Positions 33,700-47,259 of a stretch of 64,000 nucleotides of DNA are shown piece by piece. The notes under the pieces were generated by a model, which did not search any database, was not told the origin of the DNA, and was given only the letters and a program-made list of their open reading frames with translations. The translations under genes were made by a program, and so were the position numbers. Positions within the stretch are counted from its first letter, which is position 1. Every line of letters begins with the position of its first letter. The stretch lies in the NCBI GenBank assembly GCA_030248215.1, contig JASANG010002088.1, forward strand, positions 1 to 64,000, in the 5' to 3' direction. The DNA is from Enoplolaimus lenunculus. Taxonomy: Eukaryota; Nematoda; Enoplea; Enoplida; Thoracostomopsidae.

Positions 33700-34065
33700 A
33701 AACTCAAAAGACGAAGCATTCGAACACTAATCTACTTTTGATACACAAGCTCCATAGAACGATAAAGATGACAGTATCCAGCAAGATGCAAAAAATGTTT
33801 ACTATATCATACTGAATTACAAAAACGTTTCTGATAGAAACTTCAAGAATTTGATTCAATATTCTGACTCAGGTTTGAACATAGAATTTCATTTCGTCGG
33901 CTCAAGCTACTTTAGTAGTGAAACAATGCAAATTATTCCAAAGGAAAATTTTTTCACAATAACATTTCAGATATTCGGATACATATTTCTTTTCGGATAT
34001 ATATATCCGGATATTTTTCATATCCGAATATATAATCCAGATGTCTGAATATCCGTTGCCTAATT
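33700..34065. repeat. two dispersed repeats side by side
   Basis: Bases 33700-33790 match 20244-20335. Bases 33850-34065 are the inverted copy of the GGATATCCGG-word element at 28670-28862, ending ATATCCGTTGCC. Confidence 0.6.
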
Positions 34066-36446
34066 ATATTTACACATGCAACCCGAGGTGAAAATAACAG
34101 AGATGTAGGTCAACTTAATTTTTTCAATATCGTAAGTCGGTTTGAAATTTTCAAAAAATATTCGATGCGAAACGGCTGGTTGAATTGAAAGATGATTTTT
34201 TTCTGCGTTTTGATATCTGGTCCCCGACATGTGCTTACTATGAATTCAATCGTCGGAACAAATGTGACAGAATGCCGGAACAGTTGTTAACGATAACTCA
34301 AGAACTAACTATCGATAGAATAGTAAACTTTAATAACATTCGATTTTAGCTGTTGGAATGGCTTCAAATTTTTGAACTTTTTCCATAAAAAATTTTTGAT
34401 GAATGCCTGCGAGATGGCGCTGAAACATATATATTTTCGAACGTATTAATCTTCGTCCATGGCATTTTGTGACATTTTGTTCACAACTAAAGTTGGGTAT
34501 CGATGACAAACTTAGTTTTACAGTTGCATTTAGCGATCAGGGGCGTAGCCAGAATTGTCTTTCGAGCGATGTTACCCCATGAAAAACTTATCTCTCTATA
34601 AATTCCTAGAGGGAATACATTCCTTTAGTTTTTTGACCAGCATTGGTATTCAGAGTGTGTTTGCTGGTTGTTCACTGCAAAATGTTTATGCATAAAGCAC
34701 AAGTAGCAAATGATTTATAGTAATTTTCAATAATTTAATAATCCTACCATACAAATTTCCAAATTTGTGTTTACTCCTACAAATTTATTCATATTTTTCT
34801 TAAATTTTACGTGCCGCGCAATACTCATGACGACAATAAAGACAGGTCCCTATTCCATTGGTAAACCGTGCGAAATTTAATTACGTGGAGGTCATGGACC
34901 AACATAAAAACAAGCATCTCGGAGATTGAAAGCTATAACCAAAAATTCATGAACCACAAAGTTTCATAAATTCCAAAAAAGTTTTAATGCTAAAATTGAC
35001 GTCTAGGTTCTCGCTCGCTTCGCATGCGAGGTTTTTTTACCGCCCAATGGTGTTCATGCGGTGGACGGTTTGGCATGGTTGAAATCACTATTAAACACGC
35101 GTTTACGTTTTGGTGTTTTGGTTAATATTTGAGCTGTTCCGAAAAATTTGTACAAGCCGAAAACTAGGAAAAGTAATTTCAGAGTTAAGAATGCAGAAAT
35201 ATAGAGCAGAGCTGCGTTCGGATTTTGTCGAACGAGAAATCCTGGATCCGCCTGAACTAAAAATGAACTGTCTAGTGTTCGTGTGGTTTCCATGCTTTCA
35301 GCGAAATTGCTTCTGCGCATAGTCTCCATCTGGACTTCGGGTCGGACATCCGTCGTGAAGTCGGTCAACTTTAGTAATTAACTATGCTGTCCTGGGTCAG
35401 TTTTGCTTGCTAAAAATTGAAACAATCCTTTATACAGTTTCAAATACTGATTTTTATCTTGTTTATCTTTATTACATTTTATTTTCAGTTAAACTTACAA
35501 ACCAGACTTAAATTATTTAAATCTGTATACAGTTAGGTTTATCGCTGATGTGGCGGTCTTTAAGAGCACAAGAGCTTTATAGTACAGCGTACATTTTTAT
35601 TGCACACATAAATTAAACATATATGCAAAACATGTCAAAAAATGATTCTTCTTTTTAGCCCAAATGCGTCCGATTTAATATTGCTGCAAGACAAATGCGC
35701 CAATGATGTCCATCATTCATTGGTAAGCATTTATGCTATAATATTCGTCGAACTAATCAAAATCTCCATTTTGTAACATTTTCACTCTAAACTGTATGTT
35801 TTGACGAAATGATGGCTTTCAGTATAAGTAAATGATTGACACAGCTATTCATCGATTGGTTTGGCCAAGACTGTGGCAAAGCATTCACTTAACCAATTAC
35901 CGTCGTGTATAATATACTTGAATGTTTTTATATTACTGCAGCAAGCATCGTGTATATAGAGCGCATTACGAAAAATTTTTTTCCTTCTTAATCGAGTTGG
36001 AACCCGCGACGATCAAATTGACCGCGGCCAATCTTCTCTCAGTCATAAGTACCACTGAAAGTTAGATAAACTGTGAAAACTGGTTAATTAATAATAATAA
36101 TTATTATTTTTCTTTTCAAATTTTAGGTTCTGTATTGATTTATGTAAGATAATAATTAGTTATTTCAAGCCGTTTTGCTGTTTTCGCCGTTTTATTATAT
36201 AATTTGTCTGTGAGAAATTGAAATTTAAAAATAAGAGTAAAATTTTGGTTTAGTATTGCACATAGCTTAATCGAAAAGCTACCATTATTACTAAATTAGT
36301 TGAAATTTAAATCCCAGCAAAACAACTGCTGTTGCAGCATTCTGAGTTAATCAGGTAAAAAGTTACGACGTTACATTTACGTTACAAATAACTATTTGCA
36401 ATATGGAGCATACTGAAACAAACACAGTGGTACAACTGTTCATATA
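34066..36446. other. no recognised gene
   Basis: A fragment CAGGGGCGTAGCCAG near 34540 is a typical hAT-type end. An open frame of about 104 codons on the minus strand (35054-35368) has a hydrophobic run but mixes repeat pieces. A palindromic CAATGATGTCCATCATTCATTG lies near 35700. Nothing else can be supported. Confidence 0.45.
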
Positions 36447-36701
36447 CTGTAATGACCTGAATAAGAAGAGGTCCACATTTTGAGTCCCAACCAATAAGAG
36501 TCCGTGTCCCTAAAAAGAGTCCGTAAGCGATTAAAGTCCCTAAACCCTAATTAGAGACCATAAATGTCAATTATCCCTAATTGTAGCGCATAAATGACCA
36601 GAGGACCAAATAATAACAGTCCGTAACCGAATAACAAGGGGGTACCCTCTGGAGAGGCCAAATAAATATCAGTCTCCTCCGTCTTATTCGGGTCACCACA
36701 G
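36447..36701. mobile_element. TIR element family A, internally deleted copy (255 bp)
   Basis: Both ends are kept (CTGTAATGACC and GGTCACCACAG) but the central part of the full copy is missing. TA flanks the right end. Confidence 0.7.
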
Positions 36702-37554
36702 TACGTGAAACAAACTCAATAAACAATATTTAAATAACTCTTGCGCAAGCGCACAGTACACACAATCTCCACAGGATTAGACAGCCAATCTGTTTTTAGC
36801 CAAACTCGTGTAAATGAGTGGCAATGGTAAGAGTCGTTTATCCGAAATTTTCATATTCGAAACCCAAATTGACACATTGTGTCCGTCTAGTTTTCGTATC
36901 TGCCGAATTTCAGTGTATGTTCGGTGTAAAGAGAAATGTGTAGTCTTGATATAATAAAAAATAAGTTATTTTGTGGCAAAAATTAATGTTTAAATTAAAC
37001 TTGATATATAATAAGAAATAAGTTATTTTTTGGCTCAGTTAATCTTTATTATGCAATTATCGTCTTAAGGAAAGACTATTGGCAACACAGCACTACATAC
37101 GTGTTGCGCTTGTTCTTGAAGTTGTTTGACTAAAGGTTAAAAAATTAATAAGGTTTTGCAATAGTTTGGAGCGCGGATAACCGAATACTATATCAAGTTA
37201 GTTATGTAGTAAATGTTTTAAGATTTTAAGACGTTCGTAAATCTGACCGTGGACCAGCGCCATCAACGTGACCGCAGGAAGGCGCAGTGAGACAAAACGC
37301 ACCAAAATAGCGTTTAGTACCGACATAGTTCATATTGGTATTCTTGTAACGAGAGTAAATCAAAACAGCGCCTGGCTTCTCGCTCGCTTCGCTCACGAAG
37401 TTCTCGTTTACCGAACCATCTCTGTTATTCATACAGAGATATTTTGTGCGAAACAATGTTCCTATTCTACATGTGTTTCGATCTTTTGTTGCCTAGATAT
37501 ATTGACTTTGGGCTGTAAAGACGCTGAAAACAAAATAATATATAAGCAGTGCGT

Positions 37555-37830
37555 AAACAAACGAATAGTAAAAATAACAAAAGCAGAAAGGGATAGTGGT
37601 CAAAATATCAGAACCGGAAAACGGATATTGAAGTATAAAGGTCACAGATATGTCTTTATTTTCCTCCCAAAACAATTGAGACATGCAAACCTGTTCTAGG
37701 TTTTCCATAAGTAAAAAACAATTGCGGGTGCACTCAGTTATTGTAAAATTTTGGGTAAATTTCACCGCTTTTATTTCGTATCCAACAATTGCAGCATATC
37801 TGCAATGAAAAATTGCCCGGTTTAACGTGA
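37555..37830. repeat. dispersed repeat family B, copy 1
   Basis: About 270 bp shared with 53110-53370: CAATTGAG(A/T)CATGCAAA and then AACAATTGCAGCAT. It gives open frames in both copies that are alike only because the DNA is. Confidence 0.55.
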
Positions 37831-38346
37831 TTTGGAAATAATTTCCAGCGTAAAACTAACGGAATTTTTGTTTTTTGTTGCTTCTTTAATGGAAACTAAC
37901 ATGGTTTTTTTATCAGAAACGAAAACTGATATTCGGTTATGGACGAGTAATTGTGCCTTTCACTTGACTGATCCGAAATCAAACGTTTTGTATAAAAATT
38001 TCGTACTACAATTGCGCTTGTTTTCCCGTTCTCTTCGCACGTGACGTTTTTTAGTTTTATAAATATTCAAAACTTGCAACCCACTTTCAGAAATTTTTGG
38101 ATCCGCCACTGACAGTACATCAATTGCTTGTTGATTTTTAGCAAATGTATTAAATACTAATTTAGGGGGGCACTGAAATGCAGTTGCCCCCACCGAGCCT
38201 GTACCCAATGTGTCAAGAGCCACTGCCGGTGACTGCCACAAGGGCAACGTGCAACGACCTTTGCTGCATGAAACAATACTTTAAGCCTAAAAACAACTTT
38301 GGGTTTCGGTTACGCTGTATTAGAAACATAAAGAGTAAAACGCTTA

Positions 38347-39070
38347 TTGTAGTGACGTAATAAAGAAGGTGGGGCCGATATTTATTTTCCCTATCGAGCG
38401 GGAACCCCCTGTTATTACGTTACGGACTGTTATTTATTTTTAACCCGCCCTCCATCGTATTTCGCTACTGATATATCCGGTATTGCAAACATATTTGTCT
38501 TGCATCAAAAACTTGAACGACGATTGCAAGGTTATACTTAGGAATGCAGTTTCAAAAGTAAACTCCCAAGGGGCAGATCCAGGGGGGATAGGAGATGCAT
38601 CCCCCCCACCAGCTGCCGAGTGTAAATTTTTCAGGGTTAAAACCAACGTAATCTCAAGGTTCAATCGGAATTCATGTTCCGGCCGGAATTCCTGCAAACG
38701 TTCAATTCCTGATCCTGTTCCTGTTCCTGCATTCAATGATGCAGGAACCTAAAATTTTACGGTTTTGTGGCCAATTATGCCTAATCATATAAAATTGGAA
38801 ACTGTCTTTAAAAAATTGTTATTTCGATATGAGTACAGGTATTCTAAAAAGTCCAACAGTAATTCGGTAATGAAAATCATTTCAAATTCCGGTTCCTGTT
38901 CCTGACCCGGTTCCTGCAAAGAAATTCAATTCCTGTTCCTGAATTTACTCTAATTTGGGTTGAGACTATCCGCTTACAGACCCTTATTAGGGAGGAATAC
39001 GGACTCCTATTGATTGGGCTCAAAATGGGGTCCCCACCTTATTACCCTACTCTTAATCTTTTCACTACAG
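38347..39070. mobile_element. TIR element family A with a nested insertion
   Basis: The left part (38347 to about 38569) and right part (about 38945-39070, ending CACTACAG) are interrupted. The insert is a roughly 375-bp segment rich in GGAATTCCTG and TTCCTGTTCCTG words. The order shows that the insertion came later. Confidence 0.6.
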
Positions 39071-39514
39071 TAGCTAAAGTTACCTGTGAAAGAAGATCAC
39101 TCGTGTTTCAAATATAAGATTATTACTCTGCTAAATATTACCGCACAGAAAACAAGTTCTATGCCGATTTCAAACCAAAAACATTCTTAACGGTTAATTA
39201 TAAGTTTTTAACTAATGAGCCGCGTTACAAGTACTAAAGTACAATATCACGGCTATAAGTAAGCGCTTCTCAAAAGATGAAAATAGTTACGATATTTAAT
39301 TAATTTTTCAACATGATATATGATCGCAAATCTTCTAAACTATAATCGAGCATAGGCACCGAAAGGTAAAGCACAACGCGGTGCAGAAGCAATTCCCTGT
39401 TTTTCTAAAGTAATTTTTTTTGTACAGGCACGTATGTTGCAGTGTAAAAATTACTTTAGAACTGAGATGTTTTGGTAGCTCAAACAGCTTATTTAAAATA
39501 TTCTGAACTGACTT

Positions 39515-39590
39515 CCGGCGACAACATGGGGAGCGACAACATGATGAGCAACAACACGGTTTGCAACAACATGATGAGCGACAACATAAT
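39515..39590. repeat. short GACAACATGATGAGC-type tandem repeat
   Basis: Four or five decayed units of 15-21 bases. Confidence 0.5.
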
Positions 39591-40009
39591 GTACACCCTA
39601 ATTTATTACATTATGGTGACGCTAGTGCAGTCTAGTATTAAAATGTTATATATTTCCAGAAAATTCGTAATAATTCGTTTAACTAAGTATAACTTATTAG
39701 CCGTTCGGTAATTGAAGTATATATTGTCAATCAAAACGTTGTAATTAGTTGACTAAATATATTATATTTTTAACTTTTATCCAGGTAAACGAAAATAATG
39801 GTTAAATTAAAATGATCGAATTATCAGACCACAAGCTTGTTTTTGACTTCAAATGTTAATTTAGAAGATGTCAGAAAACACTATTAATAACGCGTATATA
39901 TTACGACGTAGAACTAAATAAGTTTACATACCATATAGAATACCGGCCAAAAATAAATTACAAAACAAATATACGATGAGTCTTGTGCTCGCCATTTTCA
40001 ATTGAACCA

Positions 40010-40219
40010 GGAGTGTTTCAGAAAAAACATTTTGCAAAAGGAGTGTTTCAGAAAAAACATTTTGCAAAAGGAGTGTTTCAGAAAAAACATTTTGCAAAAG
40101 GAGTGTTTCAGAAAAAACATTTTGCAAAAGGAGTGTTTCAGAAAAAACATTTTGCAAAAGGATTGTTTCAGAGAAAACATTTTGCAAATGGAGTGTTTCA
40201 GGGAAAACATTTTGCAAAA
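40010..40219. repeat. 30-bp minisatellite, seven units
   Basis: Unit GGAGTGTTTCAGAAAAAACA plus TTTTGCAAAA. Five units are identical and the last two differ at a few bases. Thirty is a multiple of three, so several frames stay open. Confidence 0.95.
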
Positions 40220-40688
40220 CTACACACTTGCAATTTGGCTCGGGTTTTACAGAAACGAAATCGAAACTGAAAATTTATGTTTGTTAACTTGTGCAACATA
40301 ACACTAATTTTACATTTGTTCATCTACAGTTACTAACTTGAACTCAGCACGGGTGTCAGCATGGTATTGGCTACTTTTTTGAATAGCAAACATTTATAAT
40401 TGTAGCAGCAACATATTGCAAACCTAAACATTTATCTTCTGTTAATCTTTTCGGTTCAGGCATTCGAAAACACGTGTGTCAGGGGTGCCGGTGGACACTC
40501 CTAGGGAAGCGGTGATATATCACGTAAGCTGAAATGGCTTATTTTAGTTTCAACTTCCCGAAAGCTTAAAGTTCAGTTTAGACCTCTTTGTTCCCACGTC
40601 TCTGCTTCCGTTTCAAAAAATTTTCAAGCAAGCGTTGAAAGTTATAGCGAAGCACGATTCAATTCATTCTGTTCAATTTGTTGGTACC

Positions 40689-40910
40689 TACACGGAAAAA
40701 AATAAGGAGTGAAATTGACTCTCTGTGAAATAGACTTTTTCTGACTCCACAAACTGAGTCAAAATTCGACTCCGCCAGAGTCAAATTCGATTCCCTGAAT
40801 TGGTCAGTGAGTCGAATTTGACTCTGGCGGAGTCGAATTTGACTCAGTTTGTGGAGTCAGGAAAAGCCTATTTCCCAGAGCCAATTTGTCTCACCATTTT
40901 TTACAGTGTA
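40689..40910. mobile_element. hairpin MITE of 222 bp
   Basis: Arms of about 100 bases are nearly perfect inverted repeats around a loop near 40790-40810. The ends read TACACGGAAAAAAATA and TTTTTTACAGTGTA. GACTC words repeat along the arms. A transcript would fold into one long hairpin. Confidence 0.85.
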
Positions 40911-43790
40911 CCCTTCAGTCGAATTGATTTCAATATCGAATGTTTATGCGCCATTAACATTTTAAAGTAAAACTCAGATCCGAGGCTCCTCAGTATGCGT
41001 TCAAATTGTTGCTCCTGTTTATGACTATGTATTTTTTGTTTCATTATAAGTGGTTAGGTATACTGCTATATTCGCAAGAATTAGATGAAATTCAAATCAT
41101 GCCTGGGAGAGCCAATGTAAATTATACTGTCGTGCTCGCTAAACCAAAGCCTAATCCTAATACTGAACCAAAGCCTGTGTCTAAGGTTCAGTGTTCCAGT
41201 GTCTAAGTCCCTCAGTCGCGCGTGTCAGAAGGATTTCAGTAACGGAGGGTACAATTTCATGTTCAGGACATTTTTTAATTTTTAGGTCCAGAAGTTTATT
41301 TTAGTCTGTAAAACTGGTTTTATTGTTTCTCCAGAAGTTTCTGGAGCGGGTATATGCCCTCTATATCTAATCGCGCTTCATGTATATATACGTCCCGGCC
41401 TGAGTCTCCCTGCCTCCTTTTACTTGAATTTCAAACCATATTTTGACAAATTATTTTTCGAACGCACTCTTAGCATAACAGTCAACTGCGTGTAGAAGCT
41501 CACCGTTTTTGGGGCACATATTCATACGAAGTTTCTGACATGGGCGTAGGCAGGGTTTTCGTTTGGGGCCACGCGAATCATTTAAACACTTTGGTGCATA
41601 TATCACGAAAGCAATGTCGGTCCTTGGCCCGCTGTGGCTACGCCCCTGCTTATATAATGACTTCTTAAAAAGCTGTCGCCTTTAAGCTTTACCTTTTTAG
41701 TTTTATGTTATACATATTTGTTAAAATTCCACTTCCAAATGTTCATTTCGTAGGCAATTCACACCGCTGACACAAGAGTTACACGTGGTCATCGCTCAAA
41801 ATGCAAGAAAACTTAATGGGTCTTAAAGGGTCATGAGTGAAACATTTAACGCGCAGGCGGGTATAAAAATTGCGTTTATATACGCGCCAAACCCTTAACT
41901 TACGGTGTGCAAAACTTACGCTAAAGTTAGTCAGTGTGCGTTGAAAAAGCAAAAAGTCCTGTGCTTTATTTGGTTGGGTTTGAAATTTTCCGTTTTCTAG
42001 TAATGTTTCAAGTGTAAAGTGCATTATGCTATAACACAAAACCTCAGATCTTTTAGCTTGGGTATTAACCCGCGGGTATAAAAATTCTTTTTTGTCTGGG
42101 TAACGCTCGGTTGTGGTTAAACAATCTTTACCAACATCCGCATTCTATGTAGCCCTACAGATGGAAGGTCCTGTTTATAAATGCATTTTAAGTCCAAGTC
42201 TATTTGAATTGGGCTATCAAGAAATCGTCTCCATAAAAGTTTAACTTTAGAGTGCCAATTAAAGTTCCTTCGATAATCTTACGTGATCATGAGATCAAGG
42301 TGGTCCATGGAACAGAGCAAATTATTGCTTTGCAGCAACGGGATGCGCATGGTCATCCAACTATATAAAGTTCAGAAATATACGCCTAAACTAACTTTGG
42401 CGTATCAATGAAAGTTTATCCACAACGCCATCAGAAACAAAGTTTCGTTTATGGCACTAGTTGAAATCGTTCTTAAGGGGAAAACTTTGGTTGATCCAAA
42501 AATCATTCCAATTACCAAGTACCTAATCGCGAAGTGGTCACTATTAAAGGTTTTTGGAAACATCATGTTCATTATTTTGAGGTGAGGTAGCGATAGAATC
42601 TAAAATACACCTCTCACTCTAAGCCTTGCATGGATGGTATTGCAACGAATATAACAGTAGACGCAAAAGTGTATATCACTAAGCAAAATCACATATTTAC
42701 TAGAACCACTTATCAAAACCATACCGCGGCGTTTGCAAACTCCCCCCTGTTTAAGGTTAAGGCAGTAGGCTTAAACTCTGGCTCAGCTTTAGGCTTAGCT
42801 AACGGCTTATTTAAACATTTATGCTTTGTCTTCGCGAATCTCTAAAACCAAAGCGTAAGCCTGAGCGTCAAACCTGTGCCGAATCCTTCGCGAAAGTGGA
42901 CAAGAGCCACGAAAGCCATTCCACACTTGTTTTAACGTTCAAGCTTTTTGAAAAATCTATGAAATACAACTATGCATAGCCTCGGAGGGCAGGAGGCTTA
43001 GCTCTCTTCCCTGGAAAGATTTTGGTCCCGCTATAAAATTTTTAACCTTGCCTGCAAGTCATTAAAAACCGCTGAATATCCCGCTTGAAAAACTTTTAGC
43101 CCCTAACAAGGTGAGCTGACAACAGGCCTGCAAAAGACGTGATTGAGTAAGTAATTCTTTTTTCTCGGAGACTACCACGTTACAATATTTTTTCTGCAGT
43201 AATCTAGTGTCGATTAGCACAAAATTACCTAATATACATAAAGTTAAAAAAACTATTGTTTGGATTAGCGACGTAGCTAGGAATCTATTTCAGGAGGCTA
43301 TAACCTCATTATTTTCGAATCGACGGTCCTAACAGGTTACCCTGATGCCAATAACAAAGGATTTTTAACGTATTTGTAGAAACTTCGGGAAGGGATATGT
43401 TTGTTTTACTCCCTCCTTGTTTACACTCCTGGCAGGTATGGGTGAGTAGGTACTAAAATTTTATAGAACACCAAAAAAATTGGGGTTAACTTCTGGACCG
43501 AATTTTGCACCAATGCGATAATAATCAACGTCCCGTTTTGTTTTAGTACAATTGTTCGCTGCAAACACAGATAAATTGGTGCCCTGCAAACGGGAAGCGT
43601 CGTTGATCAGACCAGTATGATTCGATGGCTAACATTTTAGGAACAAATATTGCAAAAGCATATTTTATACAGACGATATTTAGAAGAAATGTTTCGCAAA
43701 ATTAAATCTTAACTATTAAACACTCAGAGTTCAGTCCAGCAGAAGATGAAAGTCAAAAAGCCATATATTTGAAATTATTTTTACCATCAT
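40911..43790. other. no recognised gene; decayed repeats
   Basis: A possible hAT-type MITE at about 41545-41650 runs from GGGCGTAGGCAGGG to GTGGCTACGCCCCTG. GCTTAGGC-type words lie at 41140-41200 and 42745-42860. Bases 42960-43110 share motifs (AGCCCCT, GGCCTG) with 54255-54420. No coding region can be supported. Confidence 0.45.
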
Positions 43791-43895
43791 TGTTATTATT
43801 ATCATTATAATAATAATAATAAATTATTATTATTATAAATATCATAATTGTTTATTATTATTAGTAGTAGTTGTTGTTGTTGTAGTAGTACCTAC
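43790..43895. repeat. trinucleotide microsatellite (ATT, AGT, TTG)
   Basis: ATTATTATT blocks on both strands are followed by TAGTAGTTGTTGTTG. Confidence 0.9.
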
Positions 43896-45910
43896 TTATT
43901 ACATCTTTCATGTTAACATAAAACAATATTAATAACAATATTTAAACCTAAGTAGTCTCAGGGTAAAGATATGTCAGAAATTAGGCATGCGCCTAATGAT
44001 TGATCTAAAACTTAAGCCAAGTCTGTCGCAGTCCAGTAGGAGAACGGGACGCCCCTAGCAGTAACATTTACAATAATTATAATAATGTATGCTAATAATA
44101 AAAATATACACAAATGACTCGGTAATTTTCACGTTCGACAAAATGTCGCAAAACGCAACAACATCTGATCTCGTACCGCTTGACACAGAAAATAAAACCC
44201 CAGCAAACTGCTAATTCGAAACGTATATATAAGTGAAAAATATTTTAAGGTCAAAAATATTAACACTAACTTTATGCTTCGAGAACGGTTTAAGCCGCGC
44301 CAGTTATACTCGGTATTCAATAAGTTCGCATACAATTTTCGTACGCAGCGCAAGATAATGCTATAATTATTTATAGTAAAAGGTTTTTGTTCGGCTAAAT
44401 AAATATTTTCACGGCACAACTTGTGATAAATCCAAGCAAAACGATTTGCCACGGTATAGCCAAACTCGAAAAATCGCTTTATATTTAAATTTAACCAAAA
44501 ACGAGGCCTTTAAGGCATGTATGTAAATATGCAAATCCGACGAAACTGTGCTTGAACCGCAAAACGATAAAATCTGTAAATATAGCCGCAACACAGTTTT
44601 CGTCCTGTAATCCGCCAAACAAACTCGCGTATGGTACACTGAAATGTTTTTCAAAAATTTACCTCGTTCTCAAAAATTGTAAGATTTCGGGCAAAAGTGC
44701 TCTGAAAATTGGTTTGCAAATGACACAAAATCATCGTGTAAGACAAAAGAATAAGACGTAAAGTTAATTTTTTTGTGCAGCTCACTGTTACTGTTTTCGG
44801 CTCACTCATTAACACCATTGTTGTGTCCTTTGACTTTTGTGTCACCCTGGATTTCGCGCACGCCCAATCCGATTGATGTCAGTTCAAGCGCATTGCTTTT
44901 AAAATCCAACAACAAAATTTTCAAATCACACAAAATTAATCTGTTTATAGTGGAACAGAAACAAATTTTAAAGTTAACTCCTTGCGCGAATATTGTTGTA
45001 AACATAAACGCGTTGCTGTTCTATGAGACTGTGATACGACATTAACCTTTGGAGTAAAACGCGCATACAGCTGTTGCTAATTCATCTTATAGGGCCCCCT
45101 TCGTCAATTTGACTTTTGGTAAAATCACAACTCGACAACTGCGCGCAGATCACTTTTCAGGGGGGCAGGACTCTGCCCTGATGCGCAGTGTTGTGCGTGC
45201 TCAAATTGCAAAAATAATGTATCAGTTTATATGTTTTAAGTTAAATCGACTCTGTAAATGTGTTTTGCAGCAAAAGTGCAATAATATATGACGACGCAGT
45301 TATATTTACAAAATCATTTTTGCGAGGGTTGGTTTTGTGTTTAAGGGTTTTCCACATACCGTGTGTTGTTGGCCTTAGCCTTGGGCAAACTGTTTAACCC
45401 TCTCTCACAAAAGGGTTCATCCACGAGCGTATTCAGAAACTTCTGAAAGGAGGGTCGCGCGAGATACAACGGAAAATAACTCGCGAGCGAAGTCAGGGAA
45501 ACCACATGTCATTTTTGTTGTAATATTTAATACAAAATTTTGATTTTGACCATTGCTGCTGAGCCTAAATCGCGGTGGATGAAGCTTGCATCCGCCCGTA
45601 GATTCATCGCTTCTAAGCAACCTCAAAGAGAGGCAAAATTGACACTGCGATGTATTTGTGTGCAGTAAAGCGTAAACGCAAGCAATTGTGTGCAAAACGG
45701 ATCGCGCTAAATCAATGTTAAACACTGTACGCTACTTTGGATGTTTGCCTATGTTTTTAAAGTAAATGGCACAAAGACAATGATCGACCAATAAAATATC
45801 GTTTAACTTTAACTAAAAATATGATCATGGCATTATAACAGCAGAATCATGCTAAAAGCTGCAAACTCTTTACTTTCGTCAGGATTATTTCCTTTGGAAG
45901 AAATAGAGTT
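43896..45910. other. no recognised gene
   Basis: Several frames on both strands overlap at 44130-45050 without motif support. A repeat-like patch (GCTTGCATCCGCC) is near 45585. Confidence 0.4.
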
Positions 45911-45915
45911 TATAA

Positions 45916-46076
45916 CCCTTTCTCACATTGAGTTGCCTGTAAGCAACTCATCGCAGTGTATATACGTTAAATAGTATATATCGCAAGGCGTTTAACAATT
46001 GCAACACGTATGCATAGTACTAAATCACCACAAGACGCGAGAGCCCCCTCTGGCCGAGCGCAGCCTAGGGGTTACC
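45916..46076. mobile_element. piggyBac-type MITE fragment
   Basis: It begins CCCTTTCTCACATTGAGTTG and is the inverted, roughly 85% similar copy of 61300-61449. The second end is missing. Confidence 0.65.
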
Positions 46077-47259
46077 CCCCCCCCCTAACCACAAAAAGAG
46101 TTGGGGAAAAAAATATTCTAGAAATTTAATTTTAGCAGAACTGCATCATAAGCATGCGGTCATATCGGATATAGTGATGGCTAGTTGTACTTTAAAACTT
46201 GAAAAGGAACAACGAAACACGTCTTGTCGAATGGTAAAAATTGCCAATACAACTTCAAAAAGCATTCCATGGGGGCAACGAGCAATTTTTCTGAAAAGGG
46301 AGTCAGCAAAATTCGAGGGCGCGATATAGTGATGGAAACCTTGTGAACTTAAAGGGAGCAAAAAACCAACGCCAATCGCATTTTTATTCAACAATGAAAT
46401 TCGAGACGATTGAAGCAAGACAAGAATTTCTTTAGACCATCGTTGTAGCGTGGATCTCAATATTATCAATGACTAAAAACCGTGTTATACCTGTCTTGTA
46501 CATCGGCGTTTCGTAGCTAAACAACTGACTTTAATCCTATTCGGGGCTTTTGTTGCATTTGGGTTTTTACTCACCTTAACAATTCTCTAAAACACCATCA
46601 TTGTTTTTGTATACTTGAGGATTATCATCATCTGCGAAATTTTTGGCTTTTTACTACAATGTTCTCTTGTTTTGTAATGAAAACTTGAAGTATAGTTTCA
46701 CATTTTGTTATAAATATCGAACTCGGTATGTAAAACTTCCAAAAAGTTATAAACGCTGGTGTGTGGCTCATATTTTAACGCTTATATATTTCCTCGGCTA
46801 ATGCCGAATTGCTTGCCACCCGTGTGACAACTTAAAATCTGACGCTGTTCACAAATCTGATTTATAACTGCGGCCGTTTCCAGGTTCGTTCACAACTAGT
46901 AATCATCACACGAGCATCAGATTGACAAACAATTTCGAACGCCTTATTCAGAAACAGACGACGCCTCTTCTTTTCGTGAATAGGAAATAAAAAATTTTAT
47001 TTTCAAGGGTCAACTCTCTCGTTAATACATTGTCCTCTCATACGGTTTGCAAAGTGTTTGCTGCTTAATTGAAACAGCAGCTTTTAGTGTCAAACATCAG
47101 CAGATTTTTACGATCTAAAAATTGGTCGCAGCGATGCTTAACGTATGCGGCTGGAAATATTTTGACCGGAAATAACAAGATGAAATTGAATACGACAGTG
47201 GCAAACCGGACACAAAGCGTTTAAACTAAGCGCAGTAAGAATGCTATCGTTTGTGCAGT

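Noticed and set aside
37268-37699. 143-codon plus-strand frame
   Set aside because: Its second half is dispersed repeat family B, also present at 53110; no motif.
40010-40219. CRISPR-like array
   Set aside because: Units are contiguous 30-mers with no spacers, in a eukaryotic context. It is a minisatellite.
44129-45045. Overlapping frames of 64-107 codons on both strands
   Set aside because: Several phases are open at once, with no recognisable domain or consistent splice sites.
46146-46469. 107-codon minus-strand frame
   Set aside because: No motif, neighbouring exon or splice support.
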